DNA of 64,000 nucleotides, taken from the NCBI GenBank assembly GCA_900208305.1, contig OAPG01000015.1, positions 124,001 through 188,000 of the forward strand, in the 5' to 3' direction. The position numbers and the translations under genes are program-made. Source of the stretch: Melanopsichium pennsylvanicum. Taxonomy: Eukaryota; Basidiomycota; Ustilaginomycetes; Ustilaginales. Positions 30,101 through 38,795 of this stretch are shown here, piece after piece. Under the pieces are notes generated by a model that was given only the letters and a program-made list of their open reading frames with translations, made no database searches and was not told the origin of the DNA. Each line of letters starts with the position of its first letter. Positions within the stretch are counted from its first letter, which is position 1.

Positions 30101-33100
30101 TTTGGGTGTCAAGGGTGATTTGGCCGCTTCCGCAGACACTGGAGACTCAGCGGACTGCGGCGCCGATGAAGCGGCAGTAAAGCTGTCAGAAGCTGACGAG
30201 CGAGTGCCATAAAGCTGAATGAGACCTTCGAGAGACTTGAGCACGAAGGCAGCAACTTCGCGATCCAGCAGCTTGAAAATTTGCTCGTCGTGCAAGACGA
30301 GAGCAAGCAGCTGCATGCGCAGAGCCACAAAGTCGGCTTTGACACCGAAAGCGCCAGAAGCCTCAGAATCGATGACCTTGACGAGCGACTCGATGTATTT
30401 CATGGCCTTGACTCGGTCCGATGCCTCGAGCATGATAGCTGACTTGACTTCAAAGACTAAAGCCGGATGATGATCGGCAAGCTCTAGGCCTCGCTCGACG
30501 AGGGAGGATCGGAGCTCGGCACGGTGCTTGTCCAAGTCCGCCCTCATCTTGGCTGCTTTGTCGGAATCCATCGTGTCGTCCGCCTCCTTGTCACCAGCCT
30601 CGGTCGTGTCGACAGAGTCGGTCATGGCTGCATCAGGAAGGTCGCCAGATGCGTCTGCTGCTGTAATCGGAGCTGCAGCGGGAGCGTCTGTCATCTGAGT
30701 TTCCGAGCCGTCTGCATTGCCGTTGGTAAGTCCGAGAGCGTCAGCTGCTGCAGATGCGGCCTGGCCTTCTGTCGTGGACGAGGACTCAGCGTTCGAGTCA
30801 GTAGCCGCACGAGCAGCATTTTGTCCTTCCGAGGTGCCGCTGTTGCTCTCGTCGAAACCCGTCAGATTTGGATTATCACGGTAGTGAACAACAAGGTCGT
30901 CGTGCGCCAACAGATATTCGGTGGCGGCATTGAGATTGTTCTGGCAGCGAGACAAGGCGTGACGAGCGGCATTCTCCGGAAAACCCATATCGACCATAGT
31001 GCGTACACGCTCCTCATCGGGCGGCCTTCGCACGGGAGCCGGGACCGTTCGTGGCGCACTCCCGAGGACGAAAGTGTTACGCATGCCCAACAGCGCTGGG
31101 AGAGTCGACTCGAGAGGGCCCGATGCGCCTGCGGGACCCGCAGTTGTGCTGGGCTTCTTGGGCGTCGGAGCAGACTCGTTCTGTGCTTTGAGGATGGTGA
31201 GCAGGTTCTGCAGCATCAGACGATTGACAGAAGCAGGCAGGGAAGGGAGCCAGGGCTTGTTCCAGGCTGAGAGCAGCAGCGCAAGCACTTCGGAGCGGAT
31301 CTTGACCAGGTAAGTGTGAGGCTCGAAGATGTCCTTGCCGCCATCACGGATGAGCTGGGTAGTCTGGGACGAATCGATGAGACCCTTGCAATGCACAAGC
31401 TTGAGCAATACGCCTAGCATGACCTTGAGACCGCCGCAGGTGTGGCCCACCTTGATGCCTGCTTCATCGATATCAGCTGCCGATAGCTCGATGCTGTTGT
31501 TGTGGCCGTTGTAGAACCGGTCGATCTCGGCAACGTATCGCTGGAACAAGTTGAAAAGCGCATTCAGACCGCCTTGCTTGTCGAAGGCTCGCAGGACAGC
31601 CGAGTAGACCACAGGCGAGCTCGGGCGTTCGTCGAAGAGTAGGCAGCTGGTCTGGCAGACCATGAGCGTCGCAAAGGCAAAGCTGGTGATGCCGTTGCTC
31701 GACTCGCGCCACGTGAGGTGCTCCTTGAGGAATTTGGCGATCTCGACCGAAGCTGTGTGTGCTGCATCCTTGTGGGCTGCATCGACGCTACGGCGAGGTG
31801 CGAGGTAGCGAACAGTCTCTTGAAAGAGGGAGGTGAGCGAAGACGGAATTTGCGAGGCAACGTAGCGCAAGGCGGCGGCATTACGCTGACGAGGACTCTC
31901 TTCTTGAGGCTGCGAAGCGCCTGCTGGTGAGGCCCGCTGCTGAACGGTACCAGCAAGATCCTGCAAGAGATCCTCGGGAACGCCATGCTGAGAAGGACGT
32001 TGCACCGGAGGCGATAGCGCAGATGCGGCCGCTAAACCGCTCGCTTGTGTGGACGACGATGACGCAGTCTGCCCGGACGCGCTCGAAGGAACCTGCTGTT
32101 GCGACTCTGCTGATGATTGGGAGTCCATCTGTGCAACCTCTACGGTGTTAGCTTCGGCATCAGCAGTGGCTGTTGTCGAAGATGGAGGCGGAGGCGGTAG
32201 CGAGGTCTTGAGCAGCATGTTCTCCCAAGCACAAGCGCGGTGGATTGCGCCAAGCTCTGCGATGCTGATGGTCCCTGACGTAGCGCTGGCGATCAGCGTC
32301 TGTAGGAAGATGGAAGGCAGCTTGTGGCCGACATAGGTGATAGTGCAAACATCGGTGAAGAGGTGTGTGCGCGAGCACAAGCCCACCAGCTTGCGGAAGG
32401 CGATGTTGGCCCGCTCTGCTTCTGCTTCGTCTCGGGGCGTGGCCATCCAGAGGAGACGCGAGACCGTATTGTCGTACGTCAGAGAGGCAAAGGACTTGTT
32501 CGGAACACCGAAAAGTTCTGCGACTTCCGCGGAGACCGCCTTGACATCTCTGAGCATGGCAATCATCACGGTGCTCGGGCTGATCTCGGCCATGTAACGG
32601 ACGAGCGTGACGAGCGAATCTGCGAGCAGCGACACGGAAAAGTCGTAGGGAAGGCAGGGAAGCGAGTAAAAGCCGAGCAGCTTGTCGAGACCGTCCAACT
32701 TGATAAAGTCCTTGCAATGCGAGGTGGTCTGAAAGAGACCCTCGAGGAAGCGGGCGATAATGTCGATGGAAGCGATAACCGGATTCGACTCGAGCTTGGT
32801 GGCATCCTCCTTGCGGATCGGGTCAGGCTCGTCGGTGACCACATCGGCCAGCGCTACGGAAAGTCCGCCGATCGAACCGGCTGCTGCTGCAGCTTCGTTC
32901 GCAATATCGTCGCCGACTGGGAGCAGACCATATGCAGCGCGCGCCTTTTGTTCGTGTGGGAGCTGGAAAATGCGTCCCATCTGATCGATATCTGAGAGCG
33001 ACTTCATGATCGAGTCCATGACGAGCGTCTTGACACTGGGTTGGTGGCGCATAAGTTCGTCGATCGAAGAACCGAAGGCATTGGCATTGTCGCGATCCTG

Positions 33101-35335
33101 CAAGACCTTGCTGTGACGCTCCGAGGTGAAGAGCGAGAAGAGCTTAGGAATCATGGGACGCGCATTAAAGAGGTCCAAACCCGCTTGGTTGAGGCAGATG
33201 GCACCAATAGCGTGCGGGATCGCGTAGATGACATCCCAGTGCGCCTCGATATCGGCCTCGATGGCATCAAAAAAGGCCTCGGGGATCTTGACCTCCTGCA
33301 GAATCGCAAGCGAAGTGGGCTCATTGTGGATAAAGGTCGCCATGATGTTGATGGCGAGCGCAAAGATCTGAGGGCCGAAAATGGAGCGATGCTCGATGAT
33401 GCACTTGAGTGAGGTAGGCAGCGAGGTGTTGATAAGATTGCGCAGACCATCACCCGTGCCAGTAGACGACATCATCTGCGTGATCGACTTGAACATGGCC
33501 CGAAGGAGCGAGGCGCGTCCAAAGGCGAGGCGGCCGTAGAGGTTGTCGGGTCCGGGCTCGCCGTATGTTTTGTCGCTCATGCGGTCTGCTGAGCCATCCT
33601 CCACGTCGCGATGCACTTCGGCCTCGACACGGTCGACGATGACATCAAGACCTCGGGCATTGCAGAAAAGGTCGAATGCCTGCGGTACTGCATAAGTAAG
33701 GCTATCGATGAGGCCGATGGCACGAGAAACAGTGCGCTGCACCATGTAACGATCGGGATCCTTGATGTCGATGAGCTCAATGAGAAGCGGGATAAGACCG
33801 GCGCCAACGATCATGTGGCTGCCAGCGGAAGTGGAAGCGATGAAGGCGATGAAGCTGAGGACTGAATCGACGTAGTGATCGCTCGAGTCGGGCTCGTTGG
33901 TGCGAAGGTCTTGGATGAGATTTCGCAGCACGCTGAGGATGATGCCATGATTGACGGAGGCGTTGACCGAGTTGAGCACTACGTTGACCTTGCTGCGGTA
34001 GCGTCCGAGACTGTCGAGTGCGTAGAAGGCGCTGCTCTGGATGCCCATGTCGAGCTTCTGGACAGGGTCTACGAGAGCGGCGATGCGCTGAACGAGGTCT
34101 GGTTCGTAGAGGAAGAGCTGGGTCGTGGCAACCGACTCGCTGATGACGAGTCCATAACAAGCGACGGCAAGGAGGCGGCAGACCAGGAGCTTCTGACGCT
34201 GGTTTGGGTGGGCAAAGCCGAGAGCCAGTCGGATGCGCTGGAAAAGTTCGAAGCGCTCCTCAGGTGGGATCTCGTAGGTTTCGACCGCCTTGGCAAGAAG
34301 ATCGGCGGGATCGCCACTGGCGGTGGTGATCTTGCCGAGGTCCACTGTGATGAGGCCCTCACGACGCCCTGTAGCCGAAGTTGAACCGGACTGCGGTGCA
34401 GTGTTGGTTTCTGCACGGTCGTCGTTGCGGGTGGGAGTGACGGGAAGCGCACCAGTAGAGAGGGCAGGAAGCATACCCGGGCGATTGTCCCTGTTGCGCG
34501 ATCGAGTAGGGGTTGAGGTGACCTGATCATGGAGGTGACGACTGTGATTATGGTGGTGGTGAGGCGATGAGACGGCGTTTGAAAGAGTCGATGAGGATGT
34601 AATGGAGTGCGTCGAGGTGGAAGCACCGGCATGGGTTGCGGCACCGCTGCGCTGGAAGAACTGAAAGCGGACATGGGAGAGCTCAAAAGGGATGTGTACA
34701 CTTGGCTGAGCAATGTCTACTAGCGAAAGGCCATGATCTCTTGGGGTCCAGATCATGGCCAGAGTGGTGAGACGATCCTTATTGATCTGAAATTCGTGTC
34801 GTGGATGGTGGCTACTGTGCTGCTGAGCGGCTCGAAGGACGAGACGGAGAGCCGCTTCGAGAATGTCGAGGTCGCGAGTGAAGAGCAGCTCGTTGAGATG
34901 TTCAAAGGAGCTGTAGAGTTTGCGATTGGTACAATTTTCGATGAGCAGCCGAGAGAAGCGGAGGATACTAAAAACGAGGCGCTTTGTGAGGGGCGTGAAA
35001 TCGTTGACCTGGATGCTGGAGAGCTCGTAGTCTTTGCAAACTTTGTCGAGGATGGTGTCGAAGCGATTGAGTACGCCGGTCCAGTAGTAGAGATCGCCTC
35101 TTGGCCAACACCATTCTGAAATGTTGTCGAGCACGGCGCAGAGCTCGTCATCGGAAGACTTTGTGATGCGATCTTGCAGCTTGAGCACCTCAGGGGCCTG
35201 TAGAGCATGTAAGTAAAAGAAAGAAAAATGGTGAGTAAGGGTGTTGATAATCACACGTGGACGTGTCTTGTTACAGACAAAGGAGATGAAACTCACAGCT
35301 GGTGCCAGACGCTTTGGCGTTTTTGTGATCTTCAT
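24122..35335 (-). CDS. TOM1/HUWE1-type giant protein lacking the HECT domain
   Basis: Related to the nuclear E3 ligases Tom1 (yeast) and HUWE1. Exons are 35297-35335 and 24122-35197, giving 3704 aa. The 99-nt intron 35198-35296 (GTGAGT...CTACAG) is a multiple of three and stop-free. Domains in order: DUF908 (about 60-340), DUF913 armadillo region (about 390-800), UBA (about 1406-1448, with MVDMGFPENAARHAL), a very acidic region (about 2345-2560), charged coiled coil (about 2740-2800), two ubiquitin-binding UBM-like repeats each containing DPTFLEALPDDLREEV-like sequence (about 3010-3110, DUF4414 area), then a C-terminal armadillo segment. The frame stops after a segment ending LRALDYVVTGR. In orthologs several hundred more residues and the HECT ligase domain follow; here neither is present. 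It could be a real truncation, a split gene with HECT elsewhere, or an assembly break. Confidence 0.9.
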   Translation of the reverse strand: MKITKTPKRLAPAVSFISFVCNKTRPRVIINTLTHHFSFFYLHALQAPEVLKLQDRITKSSDDELCAVLDNISEWCWPRGDLYYWTGVLNRFDTILDKVCKDYELSSIQVNDFTPLTKRLVFSILRFSRLLIENCTNRKLYSSFEHLNELLFTRDLDILEAALRLVLRAAQQHSSHHPRHEFQINKDRLTTLAMIWTPRDHGLSLVDIAQPSVHIPFELSHVRFQFFQRSGAATHAGASTSTHSITSSSTLSNAVSSPHHHHNHSRHLHDQVTSTPTRSRNRDNRPGMLPALSTGALPVTPTRNDDRAETNTAPQSGSTSATGRREGLITVDLGKITTASGDPADLLAKAVETYEIPPEERFELFQRIRLALGFAHPNQRQKLLVCRLLAVACYGLVISESVATTQLFLYEPDLVQRIAALVDPVQKLDMGIQSSAFYALDSLGRYRSKVNVVLNSVNASVNHGIILSVLRNLIQDLRTNEPDSSDHYVDSVLSFIAFIASTSAGSHMIVGAGLIPLLIELIDIKDPDRYMVQRTVSRAIGLIDSLTYAVPQAFDLFCNARGLDVIVDRVEAEVHRDVEDGSADRMSDKTYGEPGPDNLYGRLAFGRASLLRAMFKSITQMMSSTGTGDGLRNLINTSLPTSLKCIIEHRSIFGPQIFALAINIMATFIHNEPTSLAILQEVKIPEAFFDAIEADIEAHWDVIYAIPHAIGAICLNQAGLDLFNARPMIPKLFSLFTSERHSKVLQDRDNANAFGSSIDELMRHQPSVKTLVMDSIMKSLSDIDQMGRIFQLPHEQKARAAYGLLPVGDDIANEAAAAAGSIGGLSVALADVVTDEPDPIRKEDATKLESNPVIASIDIIARFLEGLFQTTSHCKDFIKLDGLDKLLGFYSLPCLPYDFSVSLLADSLVTLVRYMAEISPSTVMIAMLRDVKAVSAEVAELFGVPNKSFASLTYDNTVSRLLWMATPRDEAEAERANIAFRKLVGLCSRTHLFTDVCTITYVGHKLPSIFLQTLIASATSGTISIAELGAIHRACAWENMLLKTSLPPPPPSSTTATADAEANTVEVAQMDSQSSAESQQQVPSSASGQTASSSSTQASGLAAASALSPPVQRPSQHGVPEDLLQDLAGTVQQRASPAGASQPQEESPRQRNAAALRYVASQIPSSLTSLFQETVRYLAPRRSVDAAHKDAAHTASVEIAKFLKEHLTWRESSNGITSFAFATLMVCQTSCLLFDERPSSPVVYSAVLRAFDKQGGLNALFNLFQRYVAEIDRFYNGHNNSIELSAADIDEAGIKVGHTCGGLKVMLGVLLKLVHCKGLIDSSQTTQLIRDGGKDIFEPHTYLVKIRSEVLALLLSAWNKPWLPSLPASVNRLMLQNLLTILKAQNESAPTPKKPSTTAGPAGASGPLESTLPALLGMRNTFVLGSAPRTVPAPVRRPPDEERVRTMVDMGFPENAARHALSRCQNNLNAATEYLLAHDDLVVHYRDNPNLTGFDESNSGTSEGQNAARAATDSNAESSSTTEGQAASAAADALGLTNGNADGSETQMTDAPAAAPITAADASGDLPDAAMTDSVDTTEAGDKEADDTMDSDKAAKMRADLDKHRAELRSSLVERGLELADHHPALVFEVKSAIMLEASDRVKAMKYIESLVKVIDSEASGAFGVKADFVALRMQLLALVLHDEQIFKLLDREVAAFVLKSLEGLIQLYGTRSSASDSFTAASSAPQSAESPVSAEAAKSPLTPKWLASLILALVGILGFSEDIVEVKTNDAFLDVPADRESTTSTESGGIDVNPAEASAGVTTSGSSSDKPSLPQVRVESVPISDALFHFALQLFRDAIKLERNDLLAAFRLLTVLTRKHSHAARFAREGGVRLIFEPFRVLEPKQVSGCQPFVAIVLRHIVEDAQTLATVMKQEIHSLVAQSRNKISDTSTLVRQLDCAVLRDPDVFLESAVAKVEMTEYSPSKGSGHIKLLQDPTATEGAAKESPSDLAGNGQASLASLRLGDDPMEAAADGSKLKVSDEPAFFKSAAQTSAVNTPSEELDGMMGFLLTELVKTIGKKAQSSAAIASTILSINKEGAEATANVSSSDTPDSASVAAGSSSTAPGPEKEKTEEEKQDDIAFFYSSFIMQCLTELLSSYSSCKTSFINFSKKRLFAAGAVATPVSTPGPAASTGVTWAPGTPGSKEAARSRAGILGIFLTELVPAGFLSAYNSTELRRKITLSNWAMSVLVALAADVTVHIDVKEVPADLIAVRKTVLDAIARSIKESASSPEPIEIRYGRLYALSDLCYRLLIARPNSTGGKQTEDLALHMAKTMLEKNYVTVLTSAIADVDLNLPTVKSLLEAILRPLEHLTKVAIKMGKAKDKNAGRAVIDESEDSTDFSSDYDMEDGFDDEDEDDEDIEREDTPDFYRNSSLGMHTGEMETGLDEEEMSDEDMDEDDEDMEMEDFDSETGSELSSDEELEGIDGDDPRIMELTDSDTDMDSGDEDSDSDDDGHTHSHGHHSHDDHVSIIDEEDGWTDEDQEDEDASDLDDEDEEALDFVFEDGEDGMPAIPEEFEDGDDAALMDGDMGEGMMDDEEIEMLEEDSMDGGLDQDDMSQLELAEEYAAPVDDRFGANWGWAAHPDPRAAGAGGTGDRPRTAGIFPPNFFLPNAIANMTSGGTGGHRRRNLLDFDSMMAPRRTAPPSNEISTHPLLVDQSDADATRHAGRATRGVAGGSQLPSGYSDWAQSVEDFVGEGALQFLENLLTRGGATNQGIRIELGDGGRMRIDGINVGGRGGLEGHRHHRHSHTQHGQAVLGSDTQRASNNRQTAAQNDPVALSQSFTPMPTITRWSEEALILLPSSPVSSERTSKMRAHLINALIPVFKKGRLETRRRLEEDRKKLEEAKHTREQAETELKKLREQKQRTEKELEEARERLREGEARARQMVADADAARETQVTGSSAQQQEQHVGSSEIARSNSTTATAAVDTARFEPTPAASASADDVEMTDAEPAPPASSSAQDEDPSATAAVSNEQAEAPAAERATITINGEEIDITDTGIDPTFLEALPDDLREEVLNQHFRERRAAEATSNLPQSTSIAPEFLDALPPELRAEVIQQEVIETSRRRMREQMTARGNGDQPGQGTEQADDEDAPATASSQPSGEGAGRSFPAGAIEDMLRNEDEGLLGSMAMQTLGIDPADGRRRQHRRFDDEEDSQDISSGTVRAVPASSAAARLGAMPIRMLNVSGGPRPGGLGGVDGRDNANADPSKKAGSRDAIQLLDKAGVATLVRLLFFPQMNAKSTALHKVLANLSENAKTRSELLNLLLMVLSEGSVDAHAVDRSFVSMSNRANRMHGTPARPTPKRANSGLASAFHGQPSTPAGPPASSTAPLSRTGDEAPYLIASRSIDTLLHLTAVNMQAALYFLRDDARPPKRSKGKEKDKEKDKDKEKDGAERGTAPLNVLLDLLSKDTILTNGQLVDSLLALISTVTRPLQAVIRKPEDSNAKPAPSVTAPASTAEAATSTEMVRSNGPGAGPASDGGASAANQATSTAAGASSNTASAGAEATTAPKPTEPRTDGNLSSMPVIPVEQLRNVVKPLYMPISSKGFQHTLAIASHLSIIDGAQEAICGALQKQANEAARSLVGDLDALLATLPEPVDTEDEEESGEKKNDESGEVSPAHAAQQQAATVQQGVTQSGIVISGPTVTDRISTMSGAHRIESKALATLASPQNTQAVLLRCLRALDYVVTGR

Positions 35336-36323
35336 TGTTGTGGCAAGCAAGGAGGACGGCGAAGGCCGCGGCGAGGTTAGCAGCGGCTGCGTCTAGCGAG
35401 CTGGCGCCGTACCTCTGGTTGAGACTGAAATGAGTTGTGACTGTAAAGCAGTGCAGACTGAGGTTGATTGCGAGATAAGCTGAACGCGGGGCTCTGTGGA
35501 TGACGAAGAAGGTTCGGGATGCAACTAGTCCTGGTGAAAGTGGTTGAGAGAGTGTTGCGGCCGGTTTTTGTGTGATTGAAGTGTGGAAAGGCTGTCGTGA
35601 TCAAGTCAGAGAGGCAGTGTGGACCAAAGTAGGTTAATGTGCTGTAATTTGTAACACGACGTGGTTGAGCAAGTCAATCAAAATAATATCAAAAGAGGTC
35701 GAAAGTTGCAAAGTGAAGCAGAGCTTAGTGACTGAAAAGAATGAGCTGTGTGTGGATGTATATTGTGTGTGGATGTATATTGTGTGTGGATGTATATTGT
35801 GTGTGGATGTATATTGTGTGTGGGTGTATATTTTGCACTATTTTGCAGACTGAAAAAAACCGACTTCCGATTCGATCACGCTCAGTCCTCCACTTTTCCA
35901 ATTGTGAATTGCAAGTCTCCTTTTCTCCGCTCTTTAGAAAGTACAAAACAGTACAGTAATTTAGGTGAAGAAAATCGAGAGCAAGACAACAGAGATTTGT
36001 GATTTGAAATGTTGAAAAACACACCAAAATTAAATGTGGAGCCGAAAGTCGAGGCTTTTTTCGACTCTTTGTTCTTGCTGAGTACAGCACAGAACTCAGC
36101 CCTCGCACGGACTCGTGACTTCGTCCAAGAGGGACCCTTTCTTTTGGAGCGCGCCCTTCAAGTAACGCTGTCCTCCAATTTACTGTACTACTGTATCCAC
36201 ACACCAGTACAGTAGTTTAATTTACAGTGCGACTACTAAGACCGAAAGACGTCCTTGCGCCTTCCATCAAAGCACCATCTTGCATCACTTGGGGATTCGT
36301 CTACAACCACACTGCCATACAAC
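35336..36323. promoter_or_regulatory. Divergent TOM1/CUL4 promoter region
   Basis: This 988-bp gap lies between the ATGs of two ubiquitin-pathway genes on opposite strands. It contains a 17-bp tandem repeat (35746-35832) and a cluster of TACTGTA/TACAGTA and AATTTAC elements at 35947-35959 and 36178-36227. Shared control is inferred from arrangement only. Confidence 0.55.
35746..35832. repeat. 17-bp tandem repeat, about five copies
   Basis: The unit TGTGTGTGGATGTATAT is repeated about five times with one A-to-G change in the last copy. It sits midway between the TOM1 and CUL4 starts. Confidence 0.95.
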
Positions 36324-38795
36324 ATGTCGTTGGCAGATGCTCTACTCGCTAGAGCTCAAGCTTCAACTTCTGGTCTTTTCGACGCATCATCCAAAACTCG
36401 ACCCACTCCCACTGGTGGGCTCGCTGCTTTTCTAGCAAAGTCCAACGCTGCTACCCATAACACTACCACTACCAAAAACGTTCAGCTGACCCCCATCACC
36501 ATCGCATCTTTCCATCCAAACAAGACACTTCCACCCGTTAACTATGCTTCACAGTTCACCCCCCAGCTGGTTCGATCAGTGCGCATGCTCTTGTCGCCCA
36601 GCTCAGCCGGTCCCGCTGCTATTACTTCGACGCCCTCTCTTGAATCCCTCTACAGCATCACTCGTACTCTTGCAACACACTCTTCTCCTGAATCCCTCGA
36701 TGACCTCTACGACAATACCAAGATCGAGATCGAACGTGCTGCAGGAGGCTACGCTCATGCTTTACAAAGTTCTGGTTCAAATGACGATTCCATTGCAAGC
36801 AAGGTCACCTGGCTCAAACAGCTCCAGTCCATCTGGTCCAACTGGTGCGATAATCTTGCCCTCATACGCGACGTCCTTTTGCCTCTCGATTGCTTCTTCC
36901 TCCAATCCAATCCCCCCACCGTAGCCTCTGCCTCCTCTTCCACTGCGACCAACAGCATCAGTGAGTCCAATCGGCCCGCTCGACTTGCCATCTGGGAGCT
37001 CGGCCTTGACATCTTTGGCCACCGCGTCTTGAACGATGCTCCGCTCGCACATTTGATTCTCAGTCGCATCGTTGCCGCCGTCGACCTCGAGCGTCACCAG
37101 AGCATCTCCTACCAAGAACTTCACTCCTCCATTGCTGATATGTTCCGTCAGCTCAGCGCACAAAACATGCTCGACGAGGCTGTGACTGCCGCTACCACCG
37201 CTTTCTACGACAAGGAGTCTGCTTCGGCTATTGCATCTCTGTCTCCCAGCAACTACGTCGATTACGCCGATCGTCGCATCAATGAGGAGCTGCAGCGTGG
37301 CGAGTGGTGCCTGCTCACACAGCAAGGCAGGCTTGACAACATCGCCGCCGCACGCGAACAGCTCGTCACCAAGCATGCCCAAAAGATCCTCGCAGGCTTG
37401 CCCGATCTCATCACCGCTAAAGAGCTTGGCGGTCTTTCCACGAACTACAAGTTGATCAAGAGCATCGACCGTCTTCCCGACCTCCGCAAGGCCTTTGCAG
37501 AGTACATCAAGACCCACGGTGCTTCCATCGTCAACGACCGCGAGAGGGACGAAGATATGATCGATCGTGTGCTCGAGTTCAAGGCCTGCATCGATACCAT
37601 CGTCTCTACCGGCTTTCAGCGCCACAACGACTTTATCAATGCTCAAAAGGACAGCTTCGAAGCGTTCATCAACAAGCGAGAAAACAAGCCGGCCGAACTC
37701 ATTGCCAAGTTCCTCGACGCCAAGCTTCGCAGCGGAAACAAGACCATGACCGATCAAGAGCTTGAACATGCTCTGGACGAAGCGCTCATCCTGTTTCGCT
37801 ACACGCATGCCAAGGACATGTTTGAAGAGTTCTACAAACGTCACTTTGCCAAGCGTTTGCTGCTCAACCGCTCGGCTTCTTCCGACGCTGAGCGAAGCAT
37901 GCTGCTCAAGCTCAAGGAAGAGTGCGGTCCCGAGTTTACGGCCAAGCTCGAGACCATGATCAAGGATGTCGAGGTATCCAAGGACCTCATGGACGAGTAT
38001 GACAGGTTTGCTGCCAAGCAGCGCAAGGACGAGGCGGACGCCAAGGACAACTTTGATTTGAGTGTCAGCGTGCTCACTCAAGCTCACTGGCCTACGTATC
38101 CCAACATCGAGGTCACTTTGCCTGCCGAGCTGAATGCGGCTGCCGAACGCTTCGACAGCTTCTATCAGAAGCGCAATAGTGGCCGTCGGTTGCATTGGCA
38201 ACACTCGCTCGGCACGCTCTCCATCACCACGCGCTTCGAAAAGGCAGGCGTCAAAGAGTTGCACGTCAGCACCTTCCAAGCCATCGTTCTCATGCTCTTC
38301 AACGATGTTTCGCCCGGCGAAAAGCTCAGCTACAACGACATTCGCACCCAAACCGGGCTCAACGATCAAGAGCTCAAGCGAACCCTGCAGAGTCTTGCAT
38401 GTGGCCAGATCCCGACTCGAGTGCTTCGCAAGCTGCCTCAGGGCAAGGATGTAAACGATCAAGACGAGTTTGTGTTTAACGATAGTTTTAAGAACGAACG
38501 TCATAGGATCCGCATCAACCAGATCCAGATGAAGGAGACGGTGGAAGAGCAAAAATCGACGGAACAACGAGTGTTTTTGGATCGAGAACTCATCTTGCAG
38601 GCGGCAGCAGTGAGGGTGTTGAAGGCAAAGAAGACGATCAAGCATTCAGAGTTGATCAATGAGGTGGTGGATCAGATCAAGAGTAGGTTTACGGTGGATG
38701 TGGCCGAGATCAAAAAGGTGTTTGAGATTTTGATTGAGAAGGAGTACATGGAACGTGTTGAAGGACAGCGTGGCATGTATCGCTATCTTGCTTGA
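36324..38795 (+). CDS. Cullin-4-like ubiquitin ligase scaffold
   Basis: Cullin subunit that holds a RING protein at its C-terminus and adaptors (DDB1-type for Cul4) at its N-terminus; CRL4 ligases act in DNA repair, replication control and heterochromatin. The product is 823 aa from the ATG at 36324; the upstream stretch in the same frame lacks an ATG. Cullin repeats fill about residues 50-450. The cullin-homology domain contains KENKPAELIAK-like and FEEFYKRHFAKRLLLNRSAS segments that resemble Cul4 more than Cul1 or Cul3. The C-terminal winged helix has the neddylation context VLKAKKTIKH with K767 as likely Nedd8 acceptor, and the chain ends YRYLA. Assignment to the Cul4 group rather than Cul3 is from recalled similarity. 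Confidence 0.88.
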   Translation: MSLADALLARAQASTSGLFDASSKTRPTPTGGLAAFLAKSNAATHNTTTTKNVQLTPITIASFHPNKTLPPVNYASQFTPQLVRSVRMLLSPSSAGPAAITSTPSLESLYSITRTLATHSSPESLDDLYDNTKIEIERAAGGYAHALQSSGSNDDSIASKVTWLKQLQSIWSNWCDNLALIRDVLLPLDCFFLQSNPPTVASASSSTATNSISESNRPARLAIWELGLDIFGHRVLNDAPLAHLILSRIVAAVDLERHQSISYQELHSSIADMFRQLSAQNMLDEAVTAATTAFYDKESASAIASLSPSNYVDYADRRINEELQRGEWCLLTQQGRLDNIAAAREQLVTKHAQKILAGLPDLITAKELGGLSTNYKLIKSIDRLPDLRKAFAEYIKTHGASIVNDRERDEDMIDRVLEFKACIDTIVSTGFQRHNDFINAQKDSFEAFINKRENKPAELIAKFLDAKLRSGNKTMTDQELEHALDEALILFRYTHAKDMFEEFYKRHFAKRLLLNRSASSDAERSMLLKLKEECGPEFTAKLETMIKDVEVSKDLMDEYDRFAAKQRKDEADAKDNFDLSVSVLTQAHWPTYPNIEVTLPAELNAAAERFDSFYQKRNSGRRLHWQHSLGTLSITTRFEKAGVKELHVSTFQAIVLMLFNDVSPGEKLSYNDIRTQTGLNDQELKRTLQSLACGQIPTRVLRKLPQGKDVNDQDEFVFNDSFKNERHRIRINQIQMKETVEEQKSTEQRVFLDRELILQAAAVRVLKAKKTIKHSELINEVVDQIKSRFTVDVAEIKKVFEILIEKEYMERVEGQRGMYRYLA

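Noticed and set aside
36255..36323. N-terminal extension of the cullin frame
   Set aside because: Begins at TTG, not ATG; the first ATG at 36324 gives a normal cullin N-terminus. The same reasoning removed upstream extensions of the RSC-like gene (58903), eIF5 (51398) and TOM1-like gene (35350).
36777..38645. 622-aa open frame antisense to the cullin gene
   Set aside because: No recognisable domain, and it mirrors a strongly C-biased gene whose opposite strand is naturally stop-poor.
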